From positions 62,001 to 126,000 of the forward strand of contig NZ_JAJCLZ010000002.1 in the NCBI RefSeq assembly GCF_020559915.1: a stretch of 64,000 nt of DNA, given 5' to 3'. Within the stretch, counting starts at the first letter, position 1, and every line of letters begins with the position of its first letter. A program made the translations under genes and the position numbers. Shown piece by piece: positions 8,055 to 16,121 of this stretch. The notes beneath the pieces are model-generated. The model saw nothing but the letters and a program-made list of their open reading frames with translations. It was not told the DNA's origin and did not search any database. Source of the DNA: Ruminococcus sp. 210702-SL.1.03 (GTDB taxonomy: Bacteria > Bacillota > Clostridia > Oscillospirales > Ruminococcaceae).

Positions 8055-8083
8055 TTGACAAAAAGCTTCTGAGAGAGTATAAT
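8055..8083 (+). promoter_or_regulatory. Consensus promoter of the peptidase E gene
   Basis: TTGACA (8055-8060), 17-nt spacer, TATAAT (8078-8083). It is an exact sigma-A consensus about 60 bp before the start codon. Confidence 0.8.
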
Positions 8084-8143
8084 TATAGTAGTGGGTACGA
8101 TACAAAAAGATTGACAAATCGGAATTTATAAAGGAGAATATTG

Positions 8144-8746
8144 ATGAAACTATTTTTATGTTCGCATTTTTCAAGTGTAGGAAGTCTGATAAAGGAAGAA
8201 ATTGAAAATAAGAAAGTCGCATTTATTCCAACAGCTTCGCTGCGTGAAGGCTACACCGGTTATGTCGGCTCGGCTCGAAAATTATTCAAAAAGTTGGGAG
8301 CAATCGTAACAGAAATTGATATTTCAACGGAGGCTTATTCAACGATACAGTCTGTTTTTGAAGATGCAGATGTGATATATTTTACCGGCGGAAATTCTTT
8401 TTTTCTTATGGACCGGCTCCGTAAAACGGGAACTGATGGGCTGCTGAAAAAGGAATTGGCAAATGGAAAATTGATGATCGGCGAGTCGGCAGGCGCAATT
8501 ATATGCGCTCCAAGCATCCAATATATCCAGCAAATGGATGAAAAGCCGGAGGACTACTCACAAGAAGATGATGCAGGGCTTGATTTGATTGATTTCTATG
8601 TTCTTCCGCATTATCTTACAGCACCATTTAAGAAAGTTACCGAGAAAATAATGACTGAGTCTTCGGATTTGAATCTATGCCCAATTAACAACCGTCAGGG
8701 AATTGTAATTGACGGTGAAGGTTCAAAGGTTATTTGCAAAGACTAA
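8144..8746 (+). CDS. Peptidase E-like protein (S51, class I amidotransferase fold)
   Basis: A 200-residue protein of the S51 dipeptidase E superfamily. The nucleophile elbow reads GESAGA (Ser near residue 125), preceded by the family's YFTGGNSFFL block and followed by VLPHYL, which supplies the likely catalytic His. Members cleave Asp-X dipeptides or have related unknown roles. ATG 8144 lies 7 nt after AAGGAG. The gene is clearly richer in A and T than its neighbours, has its own promoter and terminator, and sits between two toxin-antitoxin cassettes; horizontal acquisition is likely but not proven. Confidence 0.85.
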   Translation: MKLFLCSHFSSVGSLIKEEIENKKVAFIPTASLREGYTGYVGSARKLFKKLGAIVTEIDISTEAYSTIQSVFEDADVIYFTGGNSFFLMDRLRKTGTDGLLKKELANGKLMIGESAGAIICAPSIQYIQQMDEKPEDYSQEDDAGLDLIDFYVLPHYLTAPFKKVTEKIMTESSDLNLCPINNRQGIVIDGEGSKVICKD

Positions 8747-8795
8747 TTTGAAAATTCCAATTTGTATCGCTATTCTAACTCACCATTTTTCCTTT

Positions 8796-8852
8796 TCTGT
8801 TCAGGTTCATCACGCCCTTTGGCGAGTCGGGGTGGTTATTTCTTTTTATTAT
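8796..8852 (+). terminator. Probable terminator of the peptidase E gene
   Basis: A weak stem around CGCC/GGCG, with an outer ATCAC/GTGGT pairing, is followed by a T-rich stretch. The 3' half is shared with the antitoxin terminators and looks like a leftover of a third cassette. Confidence 0.4.
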
Positions 8853-8880
8853 TGCAAATGTCAAATGTTTGTTTGACCGC
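8821..8880 (-). pseudogene. Deleted third toxin cassette (3' remnant)
   Basis: Minus-strand codons 8836-8862 encode FDICNNKKK and a stop, identical to the C-terminus of toxin 2 except for one upstream residue. Directly beyond, TGTCAAATGTTTGTTTG (8859-8875) matches the sequence just outside the toxin 1 promoter (8000-8016). The body of the gene and its leader are therefore missing, apparently by a deletion between short TGTC-containing repeats. The remnant abuts the promoter of cassette 2. Confidence 0.7.
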
Positions 8881-8909
8881 TTGACAAACCGCGTTCGGCG
8901 TGGTATAAT
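8881..8909 (+). promoter_or_regulatory. Promoter of antitoxin RNA, cassette 2
   Basis: TTGACA (8881-8886), 17-nt spacer, TATAAT (8904-8909). The whole promoter is identical to that of cassette 1. Confidence 0.8.
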
Positions 8910-8915
8910 ATAGAT

Positions 8916-9008
8916 AACAAGAGGCGCACTGCTGTAAGCGGTTCTCCTCCAAAGTTTTAGCTTTTTATAAATAGCTGCTCAGGTAGAAGGGGGCGGCTAT
9001 TTCTTTTT
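8916..9008 (+). ncRNA. Candidate antitoxin RNA 2
   Basis: An RNA of about 93 nt, with its 5' part almost identical to antitoxin 1 (GGCGCACTGCTGTAAGCGG then TTCTCCTCC). The terminator stem differs in sequence: AAATAGC (8969-8975) pairs with GCTATTT (8996-9002) before a T-run at 9004-9008. Its 3' end again overlaps the toxin stop codon on the opposite strand. A conserved 5' end with a diverged terminator stem suggests selection on the 5' region and freedom to change specificity at the 3' overlap. Confidence 0.7.
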
Positions 9009-9086
9009 GTTGTTGCAAATGTCGAATACGAGTTCGACTATGTTAACGATCAACGTTAGTATTGCTACTACTGTTGCCACGCTCAT
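8997..9086 (-). CDS. Candidate type I toxin peptide 2 (29 aa)
   Basis: A 29-residue peptide beginning MSVATVVAILTLIVNIVEL and ending DICNNKKK. It keeps the hydrophobic helix and Lys-rich tail of toxin 1 and is identical over its first ten residues. The Shine-Dalgarno GGAGGTGAG is again paired with CCTCC in a GAGA-loop hairpin (9095-9110). It is too short for routine gene calling. The differences from toxin 1 lie mainly in the second half (Asn/Thr, Arg/Glu, Leu/Phe), compatible with two independent, non-cross-neutralised pairs. Confidence 0.75.
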   Translation of the reverse strand: MSVATVVAILTLIVNIVELVFDICNNKKK

Positions 9087-9155
9087 ATTGCTCACCTCCA
9101 TCTCTGGAGGATAGAATTGAACCGCCTACCGTTTTATGCAGTACGCCTTGATACT

Positions 9156-9184
9156 ATTATAGCATACTTGTAGAAATTTGTCGA
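9156..9184 (-). promoter_or_regulatory. Promoter of toxin mRNA 2
   Basis: Minus strand TCGACA (9179-9184), 17-nt spacer, TATAAT (9156-9161). Confidence 0.65.
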
Positions 9185-9225
9185 ACGCGCAAAAAGATGC
9201 GCTTTGCGAAAATTTTCGTTTCCTC

Positions 9226-9254
9226 TTGATTTTACGAAATGTTTGTGATATAAT
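9226..9254 (+). promoter_or_regulatory. Promoter of the SGNH lipoprotein gene
   Basis: TTGATT (9226-9231), 17-nt spacer, TATAAT (9249-9254), about 45 bp before the start codon. Confidence 0.7.
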
Positions 9255-9298
9255 TAGTGTATTGATACAACTTAATTATTGGAAAGGAAAATGTTGCT

Positions 9299-10642
9299 AT
9301 GACTAAAAAGATCTTAGCGGCTGTGCTTTCGCTCGCAGTTGCCGCTGCTTGCTTTACCGCTTGCGGCAGCGACGACAGCTCTTCCGAGAGCAAGGCTGAC
9401 ACTAATTCTTCGGCTGCGGAAACTGCTGATTCTGCCGCTGATGACGCTTCTGCTGCTGATACCGACTCCGCGGCAGAGCTGAAAGCGCCCGTGAACGACG
9501 GCGCTGTTGACGTTACCAAGGGGGCTACGGATAATATGCTGACCAGATCGGTGCTCAATGAGGGCGATACTTCTCGCCTTGCTTCCAAAATAAAGGAAGC
9601 TCTCGATATTGCTAACGACGATTCGCTCGAAGTTGCGCAGAAAACTGAAAAGGCTACAAAGGTGGCTTTCCTCGGCGACTCCATCACCGCAGGTTCTGCC
9701 GCTTCCTCCAGCCAGAACCAGTACACTAAGCAGTTCATCTCTTGGTGGGAGGAAAACATCAGCTACTTCGTAGTAGGCACTAACGCAGGTATCGGCGCTA
9801 CCGACTCTTATCTCGCCGTACACCGCGTAGACAGCGAAGTTCTCGCCGACAACCCCGACATCATCTTCATCGAGTTCATCAATGACGTTGATAATGATTT
9901 CTATAAGACCACTATGGACAGCCTTATCAGAAAGTGCCTTGCGCAGCCTAACAACCCCGCAGTTATCCTCGTAGAGATGACTATGGAGGACGGCACCTGC
10001 CCGCAGAACGTACATTCTGAGATCGGCGAGTACTACAATGTTCCGATAATCTCTTATCACGATGCCGTACTGCCCGAGGTAGAGGCAGGCAACATCAAGT
10101 GGACTGATATTTCGCCTGATAATATCCACCCGAACGACGACGGCCACAAGATGCTCGCGCAGATGCTTGAAAATTTCGTAGGCGGCATCAAGGACAATAT
10201 AGATTCTGTTGATACCGAGGCTAAGGCTTTCGATACCTCTATCGAGTCGCCCACCGGCGATAAGTACGCTGACGCTGCTCTTGAGGATAAGAATTCTAAG
10301 AAAGTCACTGTAAAGGATGCCGGCGCTTTCACCGAGCAGACTTCTCCTTGGAACTTCCAGGACGGCTGGGCTGCTTCAAACGGCGGTTCTGTAACCTTTG
10401 AGATGGAGTTCAAAAATCTCGGTATGCTGTACTACAAGACTGTAGACGGCAAAAGCGGCTCTGCTACCGTTACCATCGACGGCGTTGAGTGCGCTGAGAT
10501 AAACGCTGACTTTACCGGCGGCTGGGGCGATTACGCCTGCAATAACGAAATAGTTTCGTTTGATGAAAAGGGCAAGCACGAAGTTACCGTTACCGTGCCC
10601 GAGGGCAAGAAATTTGAGATACTCCGCTGGATGATAAGCTGA
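9299..10642 (+). CDS. Secreted SGNH/GDSL-family lipoprotein esterase
   Basis: A 447-residue predicted lipoprotein. The signal peptide ends in a lipobox (FTAC, Cys near residue 21), followed by a Ser/Asp/Ala-rich linker (about 22-60). The SGNH hydrolase domain has block I GDSITAGS near residue 125 and block V NIHPNDDGH near residue 278. The Asn-containing central block reads EFINDVDND. A C-terminal beta-rich domain (about 340-447) may bind carbohydrate. Family members deacylate glycans or lipids outside the cell. The promoter and terminator show it is monocistronic. Confidence 0.85.
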   Translation: MTKKILAAVLSLAVAAACFTACGSDDSSSESKADTNSSAAETADSAADDASAADTDSAAELKAPVNDGAVDVTKGATDNMLTRSVLNEGDTSRLASKIKEALDIANDDSLEVAQKTEKATKVAFLGDSITAGSAASSSQNQYTKQFISWWEENISYFVVGTNAGIGATDSYLAVHRVDSEVLADNPDIIFIEFINDVDNDFYKTTMDSLIRKCLAQPNNPAVILVEMTMEDGTCPQNVHSEIGEYYNVPIISYHDAVLPEVEAGNIKWTDISPDNIHPNDDGHKMLAQMLENFVGGIKDNIDSVDTEAKAFDTSIESPTGDKYADAALEDKNSKKVTVKDAGAFTEQTSPWNFQDGWAASNGGSVTFEMEFKNLGMLYYKTVDGKSGSATVTIDGVECAEINADFTGGWGDYACNNEIVSFDEKGKHEVTVTVPEGKKFEILRWMIS

Positions 10643-10682
10643 TAATGGCTAAACTCAAAACATAATTTACAGCTATATATAA

Positions 10683-10723
10683 AAGGCAATGCTTGCGCGA
10701 AATGTGCGAAAAGTATTGCCTTT
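10683..10723 (+). terminator. Terminator hairpin after the SGNH lipoprotein
   Basis: A 12-bp stem pairs AAGGCAATGCTT (10683-10694) with AAGTATTGCCTT (10711-10722). The T-run is short, so efficiency is uncertain. Confidence 0.5.
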
Positions 10724-10797
10724 CGCTGTATATGCGGGTGTGTAAGCTAATTGTATCAATTCACGAAAAATTAACAGAAAAGCATATGCTAACCCAC

Positions 10798-10826
10798 TTG
10801 ACAAACGTACACCAATATGGTATACT
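10798..10826 (+). promoter_or_regulatory. Promoter of the rubrerythrin gene
   Basis: TTGACA (10798-10803), 17-nt spacer, TATACT (10821-10826). Confidence 0.8.
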
Positions 10827-10903
10827 TTAATTACGGTAAACGAAACCGAAAACCGATAAAAAAACAACAGATAATAAAACTAAAAAAACAGGAGGAAATC
10901 ATT

Positions 10904-11455
10904 ATGGCAAAGTTTGTATGTTCCGTATGCGGTTATATCTATGAGGGCGAGGCTGCTCCCGCGGTCTGTCCCGTATGCAAAGCGCCCGCTTCTAAGTTCA
11001 ACAAGATAGAGGAATCGGCAGAGCTGGTATGGGCTGACGACCACAAGGTAGGTTCGGCTCAGGGCCTTGACGCTGAAGTCATCGCTGGTTTGAAAGAGAA
11101 TTTTGAGGGCGAGTGCAGCGAGGTAGGTATGTACCTTGCTATGGCGAGAGTTGCATTCAGAGAGGGCTACCCCGAAGTTGGTCTGTATTATGAAAAGGCT
11201 GCTCACGAAGAGGCTGAGCACGCGGCTAAGTTTGCAGAGCTGCTGGGCGAGGTAGTTACCGACTCTACCGCGAAGAACCTCGAGCTGAGATACATGGCTG
11301 AGAACGGCGCTTGCGAGGGCAAGCTCAAGCTGGCTAAGCGCGCTAAGGAGCTGGGTTACGACGCTATCCACGACACCGTACACGAGATGGCGAAGGACGA
11401 AGCCCGTCATGGCAGAGCATTCAAGGGTATGTACGACAGATACTTCAAGAAATAA
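10904..11455 (+). CDS. Reverse rubrerythrin
   Basis: A 183-residue non-haem iron protein that reduces hydrogen peroxide and helps anaerobes survive oxygen. The domain order is reversed relative to classical rubrerythrin. The rubredoxin-like iron site comes first (two CxxC pairs, CSVC and CPVC, residues 6-25), then a four-helix diiron domain with the ligand motifs [19 protein letters not shown] and ENGACEGK, and a final DEARHGRAF. The ATG at 10904 follows AGGAGG; upstream in-frame codons are not needed. It is a single-gene unit between its own promoter and terminator. Confidence 0.93.
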   Translation: MAKFVCSVCGYIYEGEAAPAVCPVCKAPASKFNKIEESAELVWADDHKVGSAQGLDAEVIAGLKENFEGECSEVGMYLAMARVAFREGYPEVGLYYEKAAHEEAEHAAKFAELLGEVVTDSTAKNLELRYMAENGACEGKLKLAKRAKELGYDAIHDTVHEMAKDEARHGRAFKGMYDRYFKK

Positions 11456-11482
11456 TTTGAAGGCTATATACTGAAATAAGCA

Positions 11483-11515
11483 AAGGGATACTGCGTTGGC
11501 GCGGTATCCCTTTTT
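11483..11515 (+). terminator. Terminator after rubrerythrin
   Basis: AAGGGATAC (11483-11491) pairs with GTATCCCTT (11504-11512), followed by TTT. Confidence 0.75.
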
Positions 11516-11525
11516 GGTTGGGTAT

Positions 11526-11556
11526 AAAAAAGACGCGGAAGCATTGCTGTTCCGCG
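11526..11556 (-). terminator. Terminator of the phenylacetate-CoA ligase gene
   Basis: On the minus strand, CGCGGAA and TTCCGCG (11534-11540, 11550-11556) form a stem followed by a run of T (A-run at 11526-11531 on the plus strand). Confidence 0.65.
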
Positions 11557-11569
11557 CCCATAAAAATAT

Positions 11570-12871
11570 TTACTGATTTCTAAGATCTACGATGCGCTTC
11601 GCCTTGCCCTGAAAACGCTCCAGAGTTTTGCAGCCTACTATCGTCAGCTTCGTCTGTATGCCGAGGACTATCTTCATCTCTTTCGTGATCTTCGCGTGAA
11701 GCTCGGAAAGGGCGGGGAAGTTGTCCAGCAGCGAGCTGTACTGCTCCAGCAGCTCTACTTTTATCTCGAGGTGGTCGGCGAAATTCTCGCGCGTCAGCAC
11801 TAACTGATAGTGCGGCGCTATCTCCTTAAAGCTCATCAGCACCGTTTCTATCTGCGAGGGGAATACGTTTACGCCGCGTATTTTCAGCATATCGTCCGAC
11901 CTGCCCTTCGGCTTGTCCATTCTCGCGAACGTTCTGCCGCAGGCGCACTTCTCGTAATTTATCTTCGTGATGTCCTTCGTGCGGTATCTCAGTACAGGCA
12001 TACCCTCTTTGGTAAGGGTGGTCACTACCAGCTCGCCCTCGCTGCCGCGCGGCAAAACATCGCCCGTAGCGGGGTCGATTATCTCGGCGTAGTAGTGGTC
12101 TTCGTTGATGTGCATACCGCAGCGCTCGCGGCATTCGCCCGAAACGCCCGGGCCGTTCAGCTCGCTCATGCCGTAGTTGTCGGTGGCGAAGAGGTTCAGC
12201 GTTTTTTCTATGGCGCTGCGCATCTCAATGGTGCAGCCCTCAGAGCCGAACAGACCCAGCTTTAGCTGAAGCTTATCGAGCACGCCCTTTTCGCGAGCCA
12301 GCTCGCCGATATACTGCGCGTAAGAGGGGGTAGCTACCAGCGCATTCGTGCCGAAATCCTGCATCAGCATTATCTGCTTCTCGGTGTTTCCGCTCGAAGA
12401 GGGCACTACCGTAGCGCCTATCTTTTCCAGACCGTAGTGCAGACCCAGCGCGCCCGTGAAAAGTCCGTAGCCGAAGCATATCTGAACTATCGTATTCTCG
12501 TCAGCGCCCGCCGCCATCGCCAGTCGTGCAACGCAGTCGCTCCAGTGATCGAGGTCGTTCGCGGTATAGCCGACTACCGTAGGCTTGCCCGTAGTGCCCG
12601 ATGAAGCGTGCATTCTAACTATCTTGCTCTGCGGCACGGCGAAAAGTCCGTAAGGGTAGTTGTCGCGCATATCCGCCTTGGTGGTGTAGGGTATGTACTG
12701 AATGTCTGAAAGAGTCTTTATCTTCTCAGGACATACGCCCGCCTCGCTCAGGCGCTTGTGGTAAAAAGGCACGTTGTCGTAGCAGTATTTTACCAAACGC
12801 TGCAGGCGCTCCAGCTGCATTTTTTCTATGTCGGCGCGCGGCATAGTTTCTATATCTTTCTGAAAATACAT
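11570..12871 (-). CDS. paaK: Phenylacetate-CoA ligase family adenylate-forming enzyme
   Basis: A 433-residue ANL-superfamily ligase of the PaaK type, activating an aryl-acetate to its CoA thioester with ATP. Motifs include the P-loop-like SSGTTGKPTVVGY (near residue 95), FATDNYGMSE (near 230), the YRTKDIT segment and the C-terminal hinge LKIRGVNVFPSQIE. Length and order are canonical. In related anaerobes such ligases often sit beside indolepyruvate oxidoreductase genes, but none is adjacent here, so the acid substrate is unknown. It stands alone with its own promoter and terminator. Confidence 0.9.
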   Translation of the reverse strand: MYFQKDIETMPRADIEKMQLERLQRLVKYCYDNVPFYHKRLSEAGVCPEKIKTLSDIQYIPYTTKADMRDNYPYGLFAVPQSKIVRMHASSGTTGKPTVVGYTANDLDHWSDCVARLAMAAGADENTIVQICFGYGLFTGALGLHYGLEKIGATVVPSSSGNTEKQIMLMQDFGTNALVATPSYAQYIGELAREKGVLDKLQLKLGLFGSEGCTIEMRSAIEKTLNLFATDNYGMSELNGPGVSGECRERCGMHINEDHYYAEIIDPATGDVLPRGSEGELVVTTLTKEGMPVLRYRTKDITKINYEKCACGRTFARMDKPKGRSDDMLKIRGVNVFPSQIETVLMSFKEIAPHYQLVLTRENFADHLEIKVELLEQYSSLLDNFPALSELHAKITKEMKIVLGIQTKLTIVGCKTLERFQGKAKRIVDLRNQ

Positions 12872-12933
12872 GGGAAAAACATCTCCAATTCAATAATAGT
12901 CACAAAAATTTTGCATATAAATGCATTATATCT

Positions 12934-12962
12934 ATTATATCATATAAATCGGGCGATTGCAA
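12934..12962 (-). promoter_or_regulatory. Promoter of the phenylacetate-CoA ligase gene
   Basis: Minus strand TTGCAA (12957-12962), 17-nt spacer, TATAAT (12934-12939). Confidence 0.6.
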
Positions 12963-13313
12963 GCCCTTTAAAGCTAAAAAGTACAAAAGCAGAAAAGAAA
13001 TTTTCTCGGCGCATTTTTTTGACATATCCTCACGCGCATTTTACGCTATATATGGTGCGCGGGGGCGCTTTGCGGCACGAGATAAAAGGTTACAGATATT
13101 ACAGATGTAAATTCTGGCAAAAAGTATGTGCAAAACCGCCAAAAACGCGCTTTTCGGACGAATTGGGAGTTTTTTTGGACGGATAATATTACAGCGCGGT
13201 TACAACGGTAACTTTTTGGGTACAACTGTCCATTAAACCACCCGCATAACATTACGACAGTGTTACAAAAAGAATAAAAAATGAAACCATTTTTGAAAAA
13301 AATAAAAATTCAC
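12963..13313. other. Intergenic stretch with no recognised gene
   Basis: Between the divergent promoters of the CoA ligase gene and murA. AT-rich and GC-rich patches alternate. A small hairpin GTTAC-AACG-GTAAC lies near 13199. No ORF with a ribosome site, and no RNA family I recognise. Confidence 0.4.
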
Positions 13314-13342
13314 TTGATTTTTTGTTCAATATGTGTTAGAAT
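13314..13342 (+). promoter_or_regulatory. Promoter of murA
   Basis: TTGATT (13314-13319), 17-nt spacer, TAGAAT (13337-13342). It implies a leader of about 205 nt before the TTG start. Confidence 0.65.
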
Positions 13343-13554
13343 AGTAAAGGTATTTGAATTTTACTTGAATTTTTCGCAGGCTCTTTGGAATGGCGTTTGA
13401 CCTTTTTCAAGAGGGCCGACCAATATATGCTGTATTTTAGAATTTGTATCACGGCGCAAAATGCCGGACCGCCCCGCACTTCTTACTTGTCCTATCCCAG
13501 CGGGGAACGATAGGGGTCTGCCACAGCGCCAAAAAAATCAAGGGATGTGACGTT

Positions 13555-14850
13555 TTGGAGAAATATGTTATACACGGCGGTAAAAAGCTGGAGGGCGAGG
13601 TAACCATCAGCGGCGCTAAAAACGCGGCTGTTGCGATAGTTGCCGCTACTATACTCAGCGACGGCCCGTGTATCTTAGATAACTGCCCCCAGATCAGCGA
13701 TATTACCTTCTGCATGAAGATACTCAGATCTATGGGCGCGGAGATAAAGCTGCTCAATAAAAATAAGGTGCGTATAGACACCAGCGGCATAGTTGTGCCC
13801 AAAGTGCCTTACGAAATGGCGAGAGTCATGCGCGCTTCTTCCTACTTCCTCGGCACTCTGCTCGGCAGATTTCACGAGGCGCACGTTGCCCTGCCCGGTG
13901 GCTGCGATTTAGGCGACCGACCCATCGACCAGCACCTTAAAGCTTTCCACGCGCTGGGCGCGGAGGATTCCATCGAAAACGGCGAGGTACACCTGAACGC
14001 CGAGTCGCTCATCGGAAACCTCATCTACTTTGACATAAACAGCGTTGGCGCTACTATAAACGCTATGCTCGCTTCCGTAAAGGCAGACGGCTACACCGTC
14101 ATCGAAAACGCCGCGCGCGAGCCGCACGTTGTAGACGTTGCCAATTTCTTGAACTCTATGGGTGCTGACATCATGGGCGCGGGTACTGATACTATTAAAG
14201 TACGCGGCGTGAAAAAGCTAAAGGGCGTAGAGTATTCCATCATTCCCGACCAGATCGAGGCGGGCACTTTTATGGTAGCCGCCGCCGCTACCCACAGCGA
14301 CATCATGATTAAAAACGTTATCCCTAAGCATTTGGAATCCATCACAGCGGCGCTGCGCAAGATTGGCGTAGGCGTTGAGGAGTTCGACGAGGCGGTAAGG
14401 ATATACCCCTGCGGCGAGCTGAAAAGAACATCTATAAAAACAATGCCGCACCCCGGCTTCCCGACCGATATGCAGCCGCAGATCTCTACTCTGCTGACCC
14501 TTGCACACGGCGCGAGCGTGGTGACGGACGATATTTTCGACAACCGCTTCCGCTATGTCAGCGAGCTTAGAAGAATGGGCGCTGATATAGTAGTGAACGA
14601 CAAGGCGGTAATAATTCAGGGCGTGGAGAAGCTCAAAGGCGCTCCCGTTATGGCGCCAGACCTGCGCGCAGGCGCGGCTCTAGTTATCGCGGGACTTGCC
14701 GCCGAGGGCACTACCGAGATCGGCGATACCCACTTCATCGAGCGCGGCTACGAGAACATTGTGGAAAAGCTTCAGAAGCTGGGCGCGGACATTCAGCGCG
14801 TAGATAAAGAAGACCCCGAGGAATGTGTAGCAGTCAAGAAGCAGGCTTGA
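13555..14850 (+). CDS. murA: UDP-N-acetylglucosamine 1-carboxyvinyltransferase (TTG start)
   Basis: A 431-residue cytoplasmic enzyme that transfers enolpyruvate to UDP-GlcNAc, the first committed step of peptidoglycan synthesis and the fosfomycin target. ISGAKNAAVAI holds the substrate-binding Lys-Asn pair. LPGGCDLGDRPIDQH holds the catalytic Cys (usual form GGCAIGARPVD). The reading frame stays open upstream to 13444, but MurA proteins begin exactly at EKYVIHGGKKLEG. TTG 13555 lies 9 nt after AAGGGA, so I place the start there. A terminator follows. Confidence 0.93.
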   Translation: MEKYVIHGGKKLEGEVTISGAKNAAVAIVAATILSDGPCILDNCPQISDITFCMKILRSMGAEIKLLNKNKVRIDTSGIVVPKVPYEMARVMRASSYFLGTLLGRFHEAHVALPGGCDLGDRPIDQHLKAFHALGAEDSIENGEVHLNAESLIGNLIYFDINSVGATINAMLASVKADGYTVIENAAREPHVVDVANFLNSMGADIMGAGTDTIKVRGVKKLKGVEYSIIPDQIEAGTFMVAAAATHSDIMIKNVIPKHLESITAALRKIGVGVEEFDEAVRIYPCGELKRTSIKTMPHPGFPTDMQPQISTLLTLAHGASVVTDDIFDNRFRYVSELRRMGADIVVNDKAVIIQGVEKLKGAPVMAPDLRAGAALVIAGLAAEGTTEIGDTHFIERGYENIVEKLQKLGADIQRVDKEDPEECVAVKKQA

Positions 14851-14872
14851 TAAATAATTTTTGAAAATAATG

Positions 14873-14909
14873 CGGACGGCGTTTCGGCAGGAAACATCGT
14901 CCGTTTTTT
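14873..14909 (+). terminator. Terminator after murA
   Basis: CGGACG (14873-14878) pairs with CGTCCG (14898-14903), with an inner GTTTC/GAAAC stem, followed by six T. Confidence 0.8.
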
Positions 14910-14942
14910 GTCGGCAAATTTGCAGATATGTGAAAATTCGGC

Positions 14943-14971
14943 TTGACAAACTCACGAGTGTTTGGTAAAAT
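14943..14971 (+). promoter_or_regulatory. Promoter of the CE2-like esterase gene
   Basis: TTGACA (14943-14948), 17-nt spacer, TAAAAT (14966-14971). Confidence 0.75.
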
Positions 14972-15005
14972 AGAAAAAAGTAAAATATGAAACGGAGCTG
15001 AAAAT

Positions 15006-16073
15006 ATGAGCGAGTATATCAAAATTTCCCCCGCCGACCCCGCGCTGACCTATATGGGCAGAACTGAGCTTTTCGGCGGCTTTCCGCGGTTCGTTTTCGC
15101 GGGTACGAACGTTACCGTGCGCTTTATCGGCACAGAGCTGCGCTGCGTTATACGCAACCACAAATTCTACAACGTTATGGAGCTTGGCGTTATCATCGAC
15201 GGCAGGCAGACCAAAGTCACATTCGAGCACGCAGAAGAGGACATTACCCTTACCTTGGCCGAGGGCTTGGAGCAGGGCGAGCACACCGTTATCCTCTACA
15301 AGCGGCAGGACGCTACCCACTATTTTGAGCTGAAAGCTTTCGAGCTTCCCGCAGGTTCGCAGCTTCTTAAAGCGCCCGAGCTGCCCGCGCGCAGAATGGA
15401 GTGCTACGGCGATTCTGTATCCGCAGGCGCGGTGGTAGAGGCTGCCCAGTGCGTCGCTTCAAACGACCCCGAGGGGCACGAGGGCGTTTACGATAACGCT
15501 TGGCAGTCCTACTCGATGATAACTGCCCGCAACCTCGGCGCGCAGCTTCACAACATAGCGCAGGGCGGCATCGCGATATTTGACAATACCGGCTACTACC
15601 ACGCCCCGAATTATATCGGCATGGAAACGGCTTACAATAAGGTATGCTATTTCCCCGAGGCTGAGGGCGGCATGACTGATTGGGATTTCGCAAAGTACAC
15701 CCCGCACGTCGTGCTTTTCGCCGTTGGTCAAAACGACCCGCACAACGAGGGCGGCGAGGATCTCGACATTACCGACCCCGCCTACCGCGCGAAATGGAAA
15801 GCTGCTTACAAGGCTATCATAACCGACCTGCGCGGCAAGTACCCTAAGGCGCGCTTTGTACTGCTGCTGACGGTGCTGATGCACTCGCCCGACTGGGATA
15901 AAGCCGTTGACGAGATAGCCGCCGAGCTTGGCGATGAAAAGATAACGCACTTTATGTTCCCCCGCACGGGCAAGGCTACTCCCGGTCACCCGCGCATCAC
16001 CGAGCAGTACGAAATGGCGGAGCAGCTCACCGCTTACCTCTCCTCATTCGGCGACGCACTTTGGGAGGACTGA
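15006..16073 (+). CDS. Carbohydrate esterase family 2-like SGNH hydrolase
   Basis: A 355-residue two-domain esterase. Residues 1 to about 120 form a beta-sandwich typical of CE2 (GRTELFGGFPRFVFAG ... FELKAFELPAG). The SGNH domain follows, with ECYGDSVSAG (Ser near residue 139), AVGQNDPHNE (Asn block) and a late PGHPRI (catalytic His). CE2 enzymes remove acetyl groups from xylan or mannan. No signal peptide is visible, so it would act on imported acetylated oligosaccharides; that is an inference. A strong ribosome site (ACGGAG) precedes ATG 15006. Confidence 0.85.
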   Translation: MSEYIKISPADPALTYMGRTELFGGFPRFVFAGTNVTVRFIGTELRCVIRNHKFYNVMELGVIIDGRQTKVTFEHAEEDITLTLAEGLEQGEHTVILYKRQDATHYFELKAFELPAGSQLLKAPELPARRMECYGDSVSAGAVVEAAQCVASNDPEGHEGVYDNAWQSYSMITARNLGAQLHNIAQGGIAIFDNTGYYHAPNYIGMETAYNKVCYFPEAEGGMTDWDFAKYTPHVVLFAVGQNDPHNEGGEDLDITDPAYRAKWKAAYKAIITDLRGKYPKARFVLLLTVLMHSPDWDKAVDEIAAELGDEKITHFMFPRTGKATPGHPRITEQYEMAEQLTAYLSSFGDALWED

Positions 16074-16121
16074 CCTGCTCAAACTGATATTTGTGATCTC
16101 GTAAAAAAGGACTGATACAAA

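Noticed and set aside
9291..9302. Minimal upstream frame ATG TTG CTA TGA overlapping the SGNH lipoprotein start; the same form (ATG CTG CTA TGA) precedes the last lipoprotein at 63849
   Set aside because: The first ATG is too close to the ribosome site to be used; the similarity is more likely chance or a shared start context.
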